Source: a bacterium (lineage in GTDB: Bacteria > Zhuqueibacterota > QNDG01 > DSAB01). Taken from it: a stretch of DNA of 64,000 nucleotides. The notes under the pieces are model-generated. The model was not told the origin of the DNA. It was given only the letters and a program-made list of their open reading frames with translations, and did not search any database. Of this stretch, positions 63,655 to 64,000 are shown piece after piece. The stretch's first letter is position 1; each line of letters opens with the position of its first letter. A program made the position numbers and the translations under genes. The stretch is taken from NCBI GenBank assembly GCA_016931965.1, contig JAFGDT010000079.1:1-64000 (forward strand). The letters are read 5' to 3'.

Positions 63655-64000
63655 CTATGTCGTTATTTTGTATTTCTTCATCTTAAGCCGAAGGGTTTTT
63701 CGGTCTATGTCTAAAGCTTTGGCTGTTTTTGATTTGTGGCCGTTGTATACTTTTAGCGTTTTTTCGATGTGATCTTTTTCAACATTTGCGAGTGATTTTT
63801 CTTTTATACGATTTGAATCGATAGTCAGTCCATAATAGAAGAGATCAGAAGGTTCAATCCATTCATGATCGGTTAATACAATCGCTCTTTCAATGGCGTT
63901 CTCCAGTTCTCGTACATTTCCCGGCCAATCATAATCCACGAGCGCTTCCATAGCTCTTTCTGATATTCCCTTGATTGTTTTCCTCCTTTTTTGGTTATAT
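63655..64000 (-). CDS. Sigma-54-dependent regulator, C-terminal part (runs off window)
   Basis: Partial: the frame continues past position 64000, so only the last ~115 residues are present. They include [42 protein letters not shown], the end of the AAA+ activator domain with the GxVRELENxIER signature, and a C-terminal Fis-type helix-turn-helix ([38 protein letters not shown]). Such proteins open promoters bound by RpoN. The N-terminal domain (often a receiver) lies outside. An ATG at 63951 is internal, not the start. It may be cotranscribed with the kinase-like gene. Confidence 0.9.
   Translation of the reverse strand, partial: YNQKRRKTIKGISERAMEALVDYDWPGNVRELENAIERAIVLTDHEWIEPSDLFYYGLTIDSNRIKEKSLANVEKDHIEKTLKVYNGHKSKTAKALDIDRKTLRLKMKKYKITT

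Noticed and set aside
1..64000. Insertion sequences, prophage genes, CRISPR arrays, rRNA
   Set aside because: No transposase, integrase, capsid/tail, cas or rRNA-like sequence was found. Repeats in the LVIVD gene are protein-level repeats, not DNA direct repeats.

Overview
This window is a dense, ordinary-looking bacterial chromosome segment. It probably comes from the FCB group or a related candidate phylum (KSB1, Calditrichaeota, Cloacimonadota or Marinimicrobia are possible). Evidence: two secreted proteins end in type IX secretion (T9SS) C-terminal sorting domains; YbeY carries the HGVLHLLGYQD variant seen in Bacteroidetes-like proteins; a bacterial V-type ATPase has the Enterococcus ntp gene order; and the anaerobic enzymes (2-oxoacid:ferredoxin oxidoreductase, BadF/HgdC-type activases, acetate kinase) suggest an anaerobe. 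TTG starts are frequent. No phylogeny could be run, so the phylum is inference.

Layout. 1-13.5 kb (minus strand): LVIVD-repeat T9SS protein, DUF6064 membrane protein, and a redox operon read korA-korB-DHOD-like-(4Fe-4S/CDGSH)-hypothetical behind a good sigma-70 promoter; then an SLC13/RCK permease, a GT39-type glycosyltransferase, a T9SS protein with an HEIGH metalloprotease motif, and tRNA-Asn. 14.1-19.7 kb (plus): prmC, phosphohexomutase, parA, parB, an M23 peptidase and a bactofilin. 19.8-28.8 kb: a complete nine-gene V-ATPase operon (F-I-K-E-C-G-A-B-D) whose K subunit keeps the Na+-binding residues of Enterococcus NtpK. 28.9-39.1 kb: a seven-gene envelope cluster (two large TPR proteins, a small exported protein, TolQ/ExbB-like, two ExbD-like and one AgmX/PglI-type TonB-like protein), the best candidate in the window for an undescribed molecular machine. 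39.2-42.5 kb: aspS, an Lpp-like lipoprotein and a LysM protein. 42.5-49.6 kb: phoH-pgpH-ybeY-CNNM transporter-trkH-trkA. 49.65-52.95 kb: tRNA-Leu-tig-clpP-clpX. 53.1-58 kb: two 2-hydroxyacyl-CoA dehydratase activase-type proteins and a decayed MBL-fold pseudogene.

58-64 kb (minus, AT-rich): a signalling island. A four-gene operon (double-receiver regulator, receiver-histidine kinase hybrid, acetate kinase, receiver with a Cys-rich tail) is preceded by a 582-aa unannotated protein that I read as two tandem protein-kinase-like domains, the first with intact-looking catalytic motifs and the second with both catalytic aspartates replaced by asparagine. Next to it, running off the edge, is a sigma-54 activator. 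This tandem kinase/pseudokinase protein and its acetate-kinase/receiver neighbourhood, plus the Ton-like envelope machine, are the two most interesting systems here. No insertion sequence, prophage, CRISPR array or rRNA gene was seen.
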